Both the position numbers and the translations under genes were made by a program. A DNA stretch of 39,615 bases, taken from Candidatus Gastranaerophilales bacterium. GTDB lineage: Bacteria; Cyanobacteriota; Vampirovibrionia; Gastranaerophilales; Gastranaerophilaceae. Where the stretch lies: contig CALUWM010000016.1 of NCBI GenBank assembly GCA_944324485.1, positions 1-39,615 on the forward strand, in the 5' to 3' direction. Below the pieces are notes generated by a model that worked only from the letters and a program-made list of their open reading frames with translations, made no database searches and was not told the DNA's origin. How positions within the stretch are numbered: position 1 is the first letter of the stretch; every line of letters begins with the position of its first letter. Below are positions 15,252-23,383 of this stretch, one piece after another.

Positions 15252-15530
15252 ATGAGGATGATACAAAAACTTAAATTATTTGAGCAAAGCGTTGTTTTTT
15301 TGAGATGGGCAACAGATGCGGAATTTGGTAAAATTTTATACGTAGGTGATGATTTTGTTGAATTTTTGGCGTTGAACCCTGAAACAATGGAATATGGCGA
15401 TAAAATTTTAATAAATTCGCAGTTGATTTTAGAAGTGATGGTCTCGGGATATGAGATATCAAGACTTATTGCTGAGATTTCTGCTAAAGTTACTGCAAAA
15501 ACTTTAGATACCGATAATTTCTCTTTTTAG
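15252..15530 (+). CDS. Conserved-looking 92-aa protein of unknown function
   Basis: I do not recognise a family. The 92-aa product (or 90 aa from the ATG at 15258) alternates strand-like segments: VVFLRWA, FGKILYVGDDFVEFLAL, GDKILINSQLILEVMV, then a helix (SGYEISRLIAEISAKVT). This could be a small SH3/Sm-like barrel, but that is only a reading of the pattern. The start codon is 11 bases from the divergent lipM start, so its promoter must lie inside lipM or be shared. Its end overlaps the convergent kinase-like gene by 27 bases. Confidence 0.6.
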   Translation: MRMIQKLKLFEQSVVFLRWATDAEFGKILYVGDDFVEFLALNPETMEYGDKILINSQLILEVMVSGYEISRLIAEISAKVTAKTLDTDNFSF

Positions 15531-16157
15531 ACCGTCTTTTAATTCAGGAATTTTTAAGTTAACCGTTGCAGTATTTCTTGTTTTGCTGAATTTTAAGTCA
15601 ACTTTTGTTGCTCGTGAAAGTTTTTCACAGAAATCAAGCCCTAAAGAAAAATTGTCAGTTACTTCGTCATATGAATTTTTGAAATCGACACAAATACATC
15701 CGCCTTTTTTATATAATTCAATTATTGCGGTTTGATTTTTACTTGCGTGTAAAGCTATATTTGAAATTATATTTCCTATTATGCTTGATAGGAATATTTC
15801 AACTGAATTTACGGTAAAGTTCTCTTCTTGGAAAAGTATATCTATATGAATGTTTTTGCTTATAAAGATATATTTGTAGTTTTCGATTTTTTTATTTATT
15901 AATTTTTTGATGTCGCATTTAGTGGTTTTGTTTTCAAATTTTCCTACTTTAAAGCTGTAATTAACCAAAAAATTTTCGATATATTCTATTATATCGAGAG
16001 TTGTTTCGAAAATATCTTTGTTTAATTCGCAATCTAATTTGTTTTGTAGTGCTATTTTGATACTATAAAGAGGACTTTTGATGTCATGCAAAATATTTGC
16101 AATTAGTTTTTCATTTTCATTAATGATCGTTAGTGTTTTGTCTAATATTTTTTCCAT
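15504..16157 (-). CDS. Histidine-kinase-like protein, sensor-less, degenerate ATPase domain
   Basis: The 217-aa product has no membrane helix and no sensor domain. An H-box, ANILHDIKSPLYSIK (His about residue 25), is followed by a second DHp helix (EFTTLDIIEYIENFLVNY region) and a HATPase-like part with the N-box NIISNIALHAS (about 133-143) and a G2-like SLGLDFCEKLSRA. The G1 box (DxGxG) is replaced by DFKNSYDE, and the lid is short. Such a protein may be a phosphotransferase of the ChpT/Spo0B kind rather than an ATP-using kinase. No response regulator is adjacent. A palindrome and TTTACGG-type repeats lie just upstream. Confidence 0.75.
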   Translation of the reverse strand: MEKILDKTLTIINENEKLIANILHDIKSPLYSIKIALQNKLDCELNKDIFETTLDIIEYIENFLVNYSFKVGKFENKTTKCDIKKLINKKIENYKYIFISKNIHIDILFQEENFTVNSVEIFLSSIIGNIISNIALHASKNQTAIIELYKKGGCICVDFKNSYDEVTDNFSLGLDFCEKLSRATKVDLKFSKTRNTATVNLKIPELKDGLKREIIGI

Positions 16158-16184
16158 AGTACAAAACTAAACCGTAAAAGAAGA

Positions 16185-16216
16185 AAAATATATTACCCAA
16201 CAGGGTAATATATTTT
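16185..16216. repeat. Perfect 14-bp palindrome between the kinase-like gene and pgi
   Basis: AAAATATATTACCC (16185-16198) and GGGTAATATATTTT (16203-16216) are a perfect inverted repeat with the loop AACA. It sits in a divergent intergenic region, 28 bases from the ATG of the kinase-like gene, where no transcript needs ending. It may be a regulator-binding site or a hairpin in the kinase-gene leader (minus-strand tail TCTTCTTTT). Confidence 0.7.
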
Positions 16217-16260
16217 GTATTTTAGTATAATTTTTAAGTTTAGATTTAATTTTAACAACT

Positions 16261-16297
16261 AGTCTTAACGGTTAAAATTTTTAAAAAGTCTTTACGG
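16261..16297 (+). repeat. Two direct repeats AGTCTTAACGG / AGTCTTTACGG upstream of pgi
   Basis: Copies at 16261-16271 and 16287-16297 differ at one base and start 26 bases apart. A related inverse copy, ACCGTAAAAG, is at 16171-16180 in the same spacer. They surround or overlap the predicted pgi promoter, so they look like operator half-sites for an unidentified regulator, possibly a response regulator served by the divergent kinase-like gene. Confidence 0.5.
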
Positions 16298-16318
16298 AAA
16301 ATTATCACTTGATACAAT
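16291..16318 (+). promoter_or_regulatory. Candidate pgi promoter
   Basis: TTTACG (16291-16296), 16 bases, TACAAT (16313-16318), placing the start near 16325 and a leader of about 30 bases. A TATAAT at 16226-16231 without a convincing -35 is an alternative. The -35 lies inside the second AGTCTTTACGG repeat. Confidence 0.4.
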
Positions 16319-16353
16319 GGTATTAGTCGGAGTTTTAATAATAAGGTGCAATA

Positions 16354-17757
16354 ATGATTAAACTAGATTATTCAAATGTTTCAAAACAAATTATAGACGA
16401 TGAAGGACTTGATATTACGCAAGTTTTTTCTGAATATGCACCTAAAATACAAGAAATTATTACTAATTTAAATATGAATAAAGATAAACCAGGCTCTTGG
16501 CTTCAGTGGATGAATTTAGGATATAATGAAGAAACCGTTTGGTATGTAAAAGAATTTGCTGCTATGGTTGATGGCAGATTTGATAATGTTTTGGTTTTGG
16601 GAATAGGTGGTTCAGCCCTTGGTGCTCAAGCTTTATCCGAGGCACTTTTAAAACCCTATTGGAATTTGTTAGATAAAGAACAAAGAGAAAACTTACCCAG
16701 AATATTTTTCTTAGATAACATTGACCCTGACCAAATAACAGCCTTGTTGGATATATTAGATTTAAAGAAAACTCTTGTTAATGTTATTACAAAATCTGGT
16801 TCGACTGCTGAAACTATGAGCCAATTTATGATTATAAAAGATAGATTGCAGAATTTACTGGGAGATGATTATAGAAAAAATGTTGTAGCGACAACAGATA
16901 AACAAGCGGGAGTTTTAAGACAATTAGCAAACGAAGAAGGCTATAAAACCTTTGTTGTTCCTGATGATGTTGGAGGCAGATTCAGTGTATTTTCAGCAGT
17001 TGGCTTAGTGCCGTTGGCTTTAGTTGGAATAGATATTGATGAAATAATAAAGGGTATTAAGATAATGGATTTAACCCTTAAAAATACAGACATCAATAAA
17101 AACATTGCTGCTCAAAATGCCCTAATTCACTATTTAATGGATAAACAAAAGGGCAAATATATTTCTGTAATGATGCCTTATTCGTCTCGTTTAAAATATG
17201 TTTCTGATTGGTATGTTCAACTTTGGGCAGAGTCATTAGGAAAAGAATTTGATAGAAACGGAAATAAAATAAATAATGGCCCAACACCTATAAAAGCTTT
17301 GGGTGCAACCGATCAGCACAGCCAAATTCAGCTTTATAATGAAGGAAAGAATGATAAAGTTATAACTTTTATTAGAGTTGACGAATTTGACAATACTCTT
17401 GAAATACCTAATATATTTGAATATACAGGTTTAAATTATCTTGGCGGTAAAACGATTAATCGTCTTATAAATGCAGAAGCGGACGCTACTGCTGTTGCAT
17501 TATCAGATTTTAAACGTCCTAATTTAACTATTCATCTTCCCAAGATAAATGAATATTATTTGGCTCAATTATTCTATATGCTTGAAATGCAGACAGCTAT
17601 AATTGGTGAATTGTATGATATAGACGCATTTAATCAACCGGGAGTTGAACAAGCTAAAAACTATACATATGCACTTATGGGTAGATTAGGATATGAGGAG
17701 TCGGCTGCTGAATTAAATGAAAAGATAAATAGAAATAAAGAAGTAAGTGGTGTGTAA
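16354..17757 (+). CDS. pgi: Glucose-6-phosphate isomerase
   Basis: Pgi interconverts glucose 6-phosphate and fructose 6-phosphate. The 467-aa product has the two SIS-type halves: GIGGSALGAQALSEAL (about residues 83-98), VITKSGSTAETMSQF (about 145-159) with the phosphate-binding SGST, VGGRFSVFSAVGLVPLAL (about 207-224) with the signature Arg, and GATDQHSQIQLYNEG (about 316-330) with the catalytic His. This is the shorter Pgi form seen in Bacillus, Thermus and Cyanobacteria. Its stop codon shares one base with the agmatinase start (TAATG), so the two are coupled. Confidence 0.96.
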   Translation: MIKLDYSNVSKQIIDDEGLDITQVFSEYAPKIQEIITNLNMNKDKPGSWLQWMNLGYNEETVWYVKEFAAMVDGRFDNVLVLGIGGSALGAQALSEALLKPYWNLLDKEQRENLPRIFFLDNIDPDQITALLDILDLKKTLVNVITKSGSTAETMSQFMIIKDRLQNLLGDDYRKNVVATTDKQAGVLRQLANEEGYKTFVVPDDVGGRFSVFSAVGLVPLALVGIDIDEIIKGIKIMDLTLKNTDINKNIAAQNALIHYLMDKQKGKYISVMMPYSSRLKYVSDWYVQLWAESLGKEFDRNGNKINNGPTPIKALGATDQHSQIQLYNEGKNDKVITFIRVDEFDNTLEIPNIFEYTGLNYLGGKTINRLINAEADATAVALSDFKRPNLTIHLPKINEYYLAQLFYMLEMQTAIIGELYDIDAFNQPGVEQAKNYTYALMGRLGYEESAAELNEKINRNKEVSGV

Positions 17758-18593
17758 TGTTGAAAGGACCTTTTTTATCAAAGGATTTTATAGGAGCAAA
17801 TCCTGATTATAATTCATCAAAAATCGTAATGCTTGGACTCCCTTATGATTGTACTTGTTCCAACCGTGCAGGTACTCGTTTTGCACCACAAGCTGCCAGA
17901 TTGGAAAGCGTTGGAATTGAAACATATTCTGTTTATTTTGATTCTGATATGGAAGATTGTTCTTTTTATGATGCAGGTGATTTAGAGTATCCTTTTGGAA
18001 ATGCTAAAAAGGCCCTTGATATAACAGAAGAAAATGTTGATTGTATCTATAATGATAATAAAAAGTTATTGGGTGTTGGCGGTGAACATTTAATTACTTT
18101 GGCTAGTGTTAAATCGGTTTTAAAGAAATATGATAATGTTGCTGTTATTCAATTTGACGCTCATACTGACTTAAGAAAGCAATATTTAGGAGAAGAACTT
18201 ACTCATAGTGGAGTTATGTATAGAATTGCTCAATTAATTGGTTATGAAAATATTGCTCAAATCGGTTTAAGAAGCGGTGAAAAAGAAGAATTTGAAATAG
18301 TAAAAAAATACGATACATTAAAAACTAAAAAAGAACAGCTTGATAAATTTAAAGATAAGAATATTTTTCTAACAATTGACCTTGATGTATTGGACCCAAG
18401 CCTTATGAGTGGAGTTGGAACACCTGAAGCAGGCGGTATGACATATCTTGAGCTTATGGATTGGTTATTGTATTTAAAAGATTTTAACATTATAGGTGCA
18501 GATATAATGGAGCTTGCGCCTGATATTGATATTACAAAAACTTCGACTGCTACTACTTGTAAGCTTATAAGAGAAGTTCTAATGCTTTTATAG
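17757..18593 (+). CDS. speB: Agmatinase / ureohydrolase family
   Basis: The 278-aa product belongs to the arginase/agmatinase family of binuclear-manganese enzymes. All metal ligands are present: GGEHLITLASV (about residues 103-113), FDAHTDL (about 131-137), and TIDLDVLDPSLMSGVGTPEAGG (split here as TIDLDVLD and the following PSLMSGVGTPEAGG, where SG replaces the usual PG). The product of agmatine hydrolysis would be putrescine for polyamine synthesis. It is closer in pattern to agmatinase than to arginase, but guanidinobutyrase-like activity cannot be excluded. It overlaps pgi by one base and the convergent coaE by 29. Confidence 0.87.
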   Translation: MLKGPFLSKDFIGANPDYNSSKIVMLGLPYDCTCSNRAGTRFAPQAARLESVGIETYSVYFDSDMEDCSFYDAGDLEYPFGNAKKALDITEENVDCIYNDNKKLLGVGGEHLITLASVKSVLKKYDNVAVIQFDAHTDLRKQYLGEELTHSGVMYRIAQLIGYENIAQIGLRSGEKEEFEIVKKYDTLKTKKEQLDKFKDKNIFLTIDLDVLDPSLMSGVGTPEAGGMTYLELMDWLLYLKDFNIIGADIMELAPDIDITKTSTATTCKLIREVLMLL

Positions 18594-19122
18594 TTTTTAT
18601 AGTTTCGATTTTAAGGTTATTTAAATTTGAATCATTATTAATTATAAAATCAGACTTGTTTTTTGCTCTTTCATCTTGAGCTTCGATTCTTTTAATGGCT
18701 TCATCTTTGCTTAAATTATTTCTTTTTATCAAGCGTTCTAATCTTAAATCTTTGTTTGCATCAACGAAGATAATCTTGTCAAAAAAAACATTAAATTCTG
18801 CTTGAAAAATTAAGGCTCCTGAAATAAAAATTAATTTTTCATCACTATATTGAGTAAAGATTTTAAAAATTTCTTCTTTTAACGGGGGATATATTATTTT
18901 TTCAAGTGTTTCTTTTTTTTCTTTATTGCTAAATACGATTTTTCCTATTTCTTTTCTGTTTGTGGTTTGGAATTCTTTTAAAATATCATTTTTACATTTA
19001 TTTTCAAGGAGATTATGAGAAATTTTGTCAAGATCAAAAACCTTATAGTCGAGGTTTTTGATAATTGTTTCAACTTCGCTTTTTCCGGATGCAATATTAC
19101 CTGTTATGCCTATTTTTAACAT
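18565..19122 (-). CDS. coaE: Dephospho-CoA kinase
   Basis: CoaE phosphorylates dephospho-CoA, the last step of coenzyme A synthesis. The 185-aa product opens with KIGITGNIASGKSEV, which is the family P-loop, continues with VFDLDKISHNLLE, contains the CoA-domain region IIYPPLKEEIF, and has RLERLIKRNNLSKDEAIKRI (about residues 130-149), typical of the lid helix. Its 3' end overlaps the convergent speB end by 29 bases, so neither has a separate terminator. Confidence 0.93.
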   Translation of the reverse strand: MLKIGITGNIASGKSEVETIIKNLDYKVFDLDKISHNLLENKCKNDILKEFQTTNRKEIGKIVFSNKEKKETLEKIIYPPLKEEIFKIFTQYSDEKLIFISGALIFQAEFNVFFDKIIFVDANKDLRLERLIKRNNLSKDEAIKRIEAQDERAKNKSDFIINNDSNLNNLKIETIKTIKALELLL

Positions 19123-19148
19123 AGCTTTATTTTAACTTAAAATTGGTG

Positions 19149-19154
19149 TATAAT
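19149..19154 (+). promoter_or_regulatory. -10 box of the Bax-inhibitor-like gene
   Basis: TATAAT lies 26 bases after the divergent coaE start. The -35 is weak (TTTATT at 17 bases). Transcription from here would begin about 19161, after the upstream ATG at 19159, which supports the later ATG at 19186 as the true start. Confidence 0.45.
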
Positions 19155-19185
19155 TCAAATGAAATATTTTAAAGAAGGGGAGATT

Positions 19186-19914
19186 ATGACATCAAATCCA
19201 ATGTTAAATTCAAGAGTTGCAGAAAATGTGGTGATGGATTCAAAGCCAATGACTGTTCAAGGTGCAATAAATAAAACTATGATTCTTTTGGGCATTGTAG
19301 TTTTGAGCGGATATTATACTTGGACACTTTGTGCACAAGGTTTTGCCGATAAAGCAATGCTTTTAGCTACGGTGTCTGCTATTGCCGGTTTGGTTTTAGC
19401 AATTATAGCTTCTTTTAATCCAAAATCATCAAAAATAACTGCACCTGCTTATGCAATTTGCGAAGGTCTTTTGGTTGGTTCAGTCAGCTATGCTTATGCC
19501 GCTTTATATGATGGAATTGTTTTACATGCTGTTGGTATAACGCTATTAGTTATGTTTGTTATGTTATTTTTGTATAAAACTAGATTAATTCAGGCTACTG
19601 ATACTTTTAGAAGAGTTGTCTTTATTTCAACAGTTGCTATTGCAATATTTTACCTTGTTGGTTTTATTGGTTCTTTGCTCGGACACCCTATGACAATTTT
19701 TAATGGTTCAATGATGGGGATAGGAGTAAGCCTTTTAATTTGTGTTATAGCAGCATTAAATTTTGTTTTAGATTTTGATTTTATTGAAAGAGGAAGTGAA
19801 AATAATTTGCCTGACTATTTTGAATGGTATGGCGGGTTTGCACTTTTGGTTACTGTTATTTGGTTGTATTTTGAAATATTAAGACTTTTAGCACAATTAA
19901 ATCGCAGAAATTAA
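19186..19914 (+). CDS. Bax inhibitor-1 / YccA-like seven-helix membrane protein
   Basis: From the ATG at 19186, preceded by GGGGAG, the product has 242 residues. After about 35 polar residues (MTSNPMLNSRVAENVVMDSK) come seven hydrophobic segments (about residues 38-58, 63-82, 90-108, 112-130, 140-160, 170-195, 212-235). The pattern with MTVQGAINKTMILLG near the start and DFDFIERG near the end fits the BaxI_1/YccA-type branch of the Bax-inhibitor superfamily, in which bacterial members are proposed calcium leak channels or FtsH-associated proteins. The in-frame ATG at 19159 is an alternative but lacks a ribosome site and overlaps the predicted promoter. Confidence 0.8.
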   Translation: MTSNPMLNSRVAENVVMDSKPMTVQGAINKTMILLGIVVLSGYYTWTLCAQGFADKAMLLATVSAIAGLVLAIIASFNPKSSKITAPAYAICEGLLVGSVSYAYAALYDGIVLHAVGITLLVMFVMLFLYKTRLIQATDTFRRVVFISTVAIAIFYLVGFIGSLLGHPMTIFNGSMMGIGVSLLICVIAALNFVLDFDFIERGSENNLPDYFEWYGGFALLVTVIWLYFEILRLLAQLNRRN

Positions 19915-19929
19915 TTAGTTTGGAATAAG

Positions 19930-22272
19930 ATGCAGTATAGAAAAATTGCCATAAAAGAAAAATTACAAACAAAAAGCTCAACAAAAGATTCTCTTTTGGA
20001 TGAGCTTTTTGTTTTGAAAAATATAGTTTCAGAATCTGAAGTAAATAAGTTTTTAAATCCTTCAAGGGATTATTTTATTTCTCCTTATGCTTTTTTAGAT
20101 ATGAAAAAAGCAAAAGATAGGATATTTGATGCAATAGATAAGAATCAGCGAATATTGGTATGGGGGGATTTTGATTGTGATGGGGTTACTTCATCCTCGA
20201 TTTTATATAAAGCACTAAAAGAATTAAAGGCTGATGTAATAACTTTTATACCTGATAGATTACTTCATGGGCATGGATTAAATTCAAAAGAATTAATTAA
20301 ATTTATTTCAAAAGAAAGAGTTAAATTAGTAATAACTGTCGATTGCGGTATTTCAAATATTAGCGAAGTAAATCTTTTAAAGGGTCTTGGAGTTGATGTT
20401 ATTATAACGGATCATCATACTGCAGATGGTGAAATTCCTAATGCTTATGCTATTATAAATCCCCAAGTTGATAATGCTATAAAAGAGGATGTTTCAGTTG
20501 AAGATATAACATCTCTTAGTTATAATTCCGGTTCTGCAATAGCTTATAAGCTTGCTTTTGCGTTATTAGAAAATGTTGATAATAATGATTTAAAGGATGA
20601 ACTTTTAATTATTTCTGCGTGTGGAATCGTTGCTGATGTTGTTCCTTTGCTTGGAGAAAACCGTTCAATGGTTGCAGTTGCTCTAGAACTTTTAAATCAA
20701 AAAAAAGAAAACTCGCAAAAAGCTATATATACTTTATTATCAAGAAATTGCAAAGATGAAATTACTTCGTATGACATAGCTTTTATATTAGCACCCAGAA
20801 TAAATGCGGTTGGAAGACTTGCAAATGCTTCTTTGTCTTTTGAATTTTTAACAACAAATGATAATAATAAGTTGGATATTATTATTGAAAAGCTTGAGAA
20901 CTATAATAAAATTAGGCAAGCAAAATGCCAAGAAACCTATGATGATATAATTTCTTATTTGAAAAAAAATAAAAAAGAGGCAAACGAACCGGCAATTATT
21001 TTAATCAATCAAAACTGGCACATCGGGGTTATAGGAATAACTGCTTCTAAAATCGTTGAGGAATTTAGCAAGCCTTGTTTTCTAATGACAATAGATGAAA
21101 ATAATTTTGCAAGATGTTCAATAAGGAGCAATGATTCAATTAATGTATACAAAGTAATTAAAGAAAATGAAAATTTATTTACAGGCTTTGGAGGACATAG
21201 GCTTGCCGGTGGTTTTAGTTTTGATTTAAATAAGATTTCGTTTGAAGAAGTAAAAAATTCTCTTTTAAAAACTATTAAAAGAGAAACGGAAGAAACTATA
21301 AATACAGGGACTTTATATGCTGATATTGAACTTTCGGTTGATGATGTAGAGTTAAATATTTTTGATTCTATAAAAAAAATGGAACCTTTTGGAGAAGGTA
21401 ATGAAGAACCTTTATTTGCAATGTTTGATGTTGTTTTAAAGGAACAAAAACTTATAGGTAAAGATGAAAATCATTTAAGTTTTACTGTTGAAAAGGATGG
21501 TAGGAAATTTAGATGTTTAAAGTGGAAAGAGAGTTTACTTGAAATTCCAAACGAAAGTAAGTGTGATATAGCTTTTTACCCGCGTTTGAATAATTTTGGC
21601 GGGGAAGTTAGTATTCAATTTGAAATTTGTGATGTTTTTTATGAAGGTTTCAATAAAGCTAAAAAAAATTTTAAAATATTTGATCATAGGAAAAAAGTTG
21701 GTATTTTAGATTCAGTTTTGGAGTACGTTAAAAAAGATACACAAGATATTGGAGTATGGGCGAAGACCCCCGAGATAAAAGAAAAACTAATTTCAATAAA
21801 AGAAAAATTTATAGAAAATTTTTCCTGTCATAAAGGACTGATGTTTTTTGATTATCCTGCTTCTAAAGAAGAGCTTTTTGAAATTATTTCTAATGTTAAG
21901 CCTGAGAAAATTCATTTTATGAATTTAATGATTGATGAAAATCTTGAAAATTATATTAGAAAATTAAACGGAATGATAAAGTATTGTGCAAATAAGTTGT
22001 CCGGTAAAATAGAAATTTTAAAATTATCTCAAGCACTATCTCTCAGTGAAAATTTTGTACAAATTTCACTCGAGATATTGGAAGATATTGGTTCAATAAG
22101 AATTTTAGATGTCGATAAGATTGAATATATAAAATCTTTTGATTATGAAAAGTTTAAGCAAAATTCCTTGTTTGAATTGTTAAAAGATGAATTTATTACT
22201 GTAATTGAATTTAAAAAGTCTCTTTTGACATCTGAAATAAGTGAAATTGAAGAATTGATAGTTAAAAATTGA
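19930..22272 (+). CDS. recJ: Single-stranded-DNA exonuclease RecJ
   Basis: RecJ degrades single-stranded DNA 5' to 3' in recombination and mismatch repair. The 780-aa product has the DHH-family motifs in order: VWGDFDCDGVTSSS (about residues 76-89), ITVDCGIS (about 136-143), ITDHHTADGEIP (about 159-170), then ACGIVADVVPL, and the DHHA1 motif GFGGHRLAGGFSF (about 418-430), followed by an OB-like part. It is about 200 residues longer than Escherichia coli RecJ; the last third (about 575-780) matches the extra C-terminal region of Bacillus-type RecJ in position, and I cannot define its role. Start 15 bases after the upstream gene. Confidence 0.95.
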   Translation: MQYRKIAIKEKLQTKSSTKDSLLDELFVLKNIVSESEVNKFLNPSRDYFISPYAFLDMKKAKDRIFDAIDKNQRILVWGDFDCDGVTSSSILYKALKELKADVITFIPDRLLHGHGLNSKELIKFISKERVKLVITVDCGISNISEVNLLKGLGVDVIITDHHTADGEIPNAYAIINPQVDNAIKEDVSVEDITSLSYNSGSAIAYKLAFALLENVDNNDLKDELLIISACGIVADVVPLLGENRSMVAVALELLNQKKENSQKAIYTLLSRNCKDEITSYDIAFILAPRINAVGRLANASLSFEFLTTNDNNKLDIIIEKLENYNKIRQAKCQETYDDIISYLKKNKKEANEPAIILINQNWHIGVIGITASKIVEEFSKPCFLMTIDENNFARCSIRSNDSINVYKVIKENENLFTGFGGHRLAGGFSFDLNKISFEEVKNSLLKTIKRETEETINTGTLYADIELSVDDVELNIFDSIKKMEPFGEGNEEPLFAMFDVVLKEQKLIGKDENHLSFTVEKDGRKFRCLKWKESLLEIPNESKCDIAFYPRLNNFGGEVSIQFEICDVFYEGFNKAKKNFKIFDHRKKVGILDSVLEYVKKDTQDIGVWAKTPEIKEKLISIKEKFIENFSCHKGLMFFDYPASKEELFEIISNVKPEKIHFMNLMIDENLENYIRKLNGMIKYCANKLSGKIEILKLSQALSLSENFVQISLEILEDIGSIRILDVDKIEYIKSFDYEKFKQNSLFELLKDEFITVIEFKKSLLTSEISEIEELIVKN

Positions 22273-22283
22273 AGTATTTGATG

Positions 22284-22311
22284 TAAAATTTTGTAATAAT
22301 TAGGCGGATAA
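22284..22311 (+). promoter_or_regulatory. Weak sigma-28-like promoter before fliN
   Basis: TAAAATTT (22284-22291), 12 bases, GCGGATAA (22304-22311). Each half matches the sigma-28 consensus at 7 of 8 positions, but the spacer is 12 rather than 11 and the -35 is cheap in AT-rich DNA. It lies just after recJ and ahead of a flagellar-type gene, the only reason to list it. Confidence 0.3.
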
Positions 22312-22358
22312 GTAATTATATGTTATAAATATAATATATATAAGGAGTTGTGCTTAAA

Positions 22359-22646
22359 ATGCCCGAAGAAATCCAAGAAAAAACAACAGATTTTAGAAAC
22401 ATTCTAAAGGTTGCAAATGTTGAAGTAACATTGTGCGCTGAGTTGGGAAAAGCAAAACTTCCTTTAAAAGACATAATTGAGTATGATAAAGGGTCAATTA
22501 TAACTCTTGATAAAGTTGAAGATGAAGCAATTAATATTTATGTTAATGATATTTTAATTGCTAAAGGAAAAATTGTAGCAATAGAAGATTCTTATGGAAT
22601 AAAAATAGTTGAAATAATTGAAAATAAAGAGTTAAAAGCACAATAA
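22359..22646 (+). CDS. fliN: FliN-type flagellar motor switch protein (SpoA domain)
   Basis: From the ATG at 22359, with AAGGAG eleven bases upstream (a GTG at 22350 is too close to it), the product is 95 aa. It is one SpoA domain: ILKVANVEVTLCAELGKAKL, then IEYDKGSIITLDK, INIYVNDILIAKGKIVAIED and YGIKIVEII. The motif order NVEVTLCAELG...GSIITLD...VND.LIAKG...YGIKI is that of FliN, which builds the C-ring and controls rotation. A type III secretion SctQ C-terminal product is the alternative, less likely without other injectisome genes. No other flagellar structural gene is adjacent; instead an E1-like enzyme begins one base after its stop. Confidence 0.85.
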   Translation: MPEEIQEKTTDFRNILKVANVEVTLCAELGKAKLPLKDIIEYDKGSIITLDKVEDEAINIYVNDILIAKGKIVAIEDSYGIKIVEIIENKELKAQ

Positions 22647-22647
22647 A

Positions 22648-23382
22648 ATGATAAATATTTTAAGATACGAAAAGAATATGGAAAAAGATGGAATAACCAA
22701 GGAAGCTCAAGAAAAATTATTTAATTCAAGAGTTTTGGTTATGGGCGCGGGAGGTCTCGGCTCCGGTGTTATTATGAATCTTGCTGCACTTGGCGTTGGA
22801 CAGATAAAAATAATCGATGGTGATATAGTCGAGGAAAATAATTTAAATAGACAAATTATTCACAAATACAAAAATATTGGTAGAGCAAAGGTAATTTCTG
22901 CAAAAGATTGGGTACAGGATTTTAATCCTGATATTAAAGTAGAGCTAGATAAGATTAAAATAAACGAGTTAAATTATTTTAATATTATCCAAGGATACGA
23001 TATTATTGTTGATTGCTTTGATTCATACGAAGCAAAATATATGCTAAATGAGATTGTAGTAAGACATAAAAAAGTTTTAGTTCATGGTGCCATACAAGGT
23101 TTTAGAGGTCAGGTTACAACAATAGTCCCTCTAAAAACAGGTTGCCTTTCTTGTGTGATGCAAAAACCGAAAAATTTTGAACAAGAAAATTATGCTTCGA
23201 TTTCTCCTGTTGTAAATACTATATCTTCCTTGCAAGCACTTGAAGTTATGAAGGTTATAACAGGTGAGGGTGAGCCTCTTTTAAACAAGATTATGATATT
23301 TGACGGATTAAAATCAGAATTTAAGATTTTAAATTATGCAAAAAATATTGCTTGTGAAACATGTAGTGTAAGTGAGATTTAA
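22648..23382 (+). CDS. ThiF/MoeB-type E1-like adenylyltransferase
   Basis: The 244-aa product adenylates the C-terminus of a small ubiquitin-like sulfur carrier (ThiS or MoaD). It has the ATP-binding MGAGGLGSGVIMNLAALGVG (about residues 32-51), IIDGDIVEENNLNRQI (55-70), the aspartate of IIVDCFDSYEAKY, and two zinc-binding pairs, GCLSCVMQ (CxxC about 167-170) and CETC near the C-terminus. The SISPVVNTISSLQALEVMK segment also fits. It has no rhodanese domain. ThiF versus MoeB cannot be decided: no thiS, moaD, thi or moa gene is nearby. It starts one base after fliN stops and overlaps the next frame region, so it is coupled to both. Confidence 0.85.
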   Translation: MINILRYEKNMEKDGITKEAQEKLFNSRVLVMGAGGLGSGVIMNLAALGVGQIKIIDGDIVEENNLNRQIIHKYKNIGRAKVISAKDWVQDFNPDIKVELDKIKINELNYFNIIQGYDIIVDCFDSYEAKYMLNEIVVRHKKVLVHGAIQGFRGQVTTIVPLKTGCLSCVMQKPKNFEQENYASISPVVNTISSLQALEVMKVITGEGEPLLNKIMIFDGLKSEFKILNYAKNIACETCSVSEI

Positions 23383-23383
23383 T

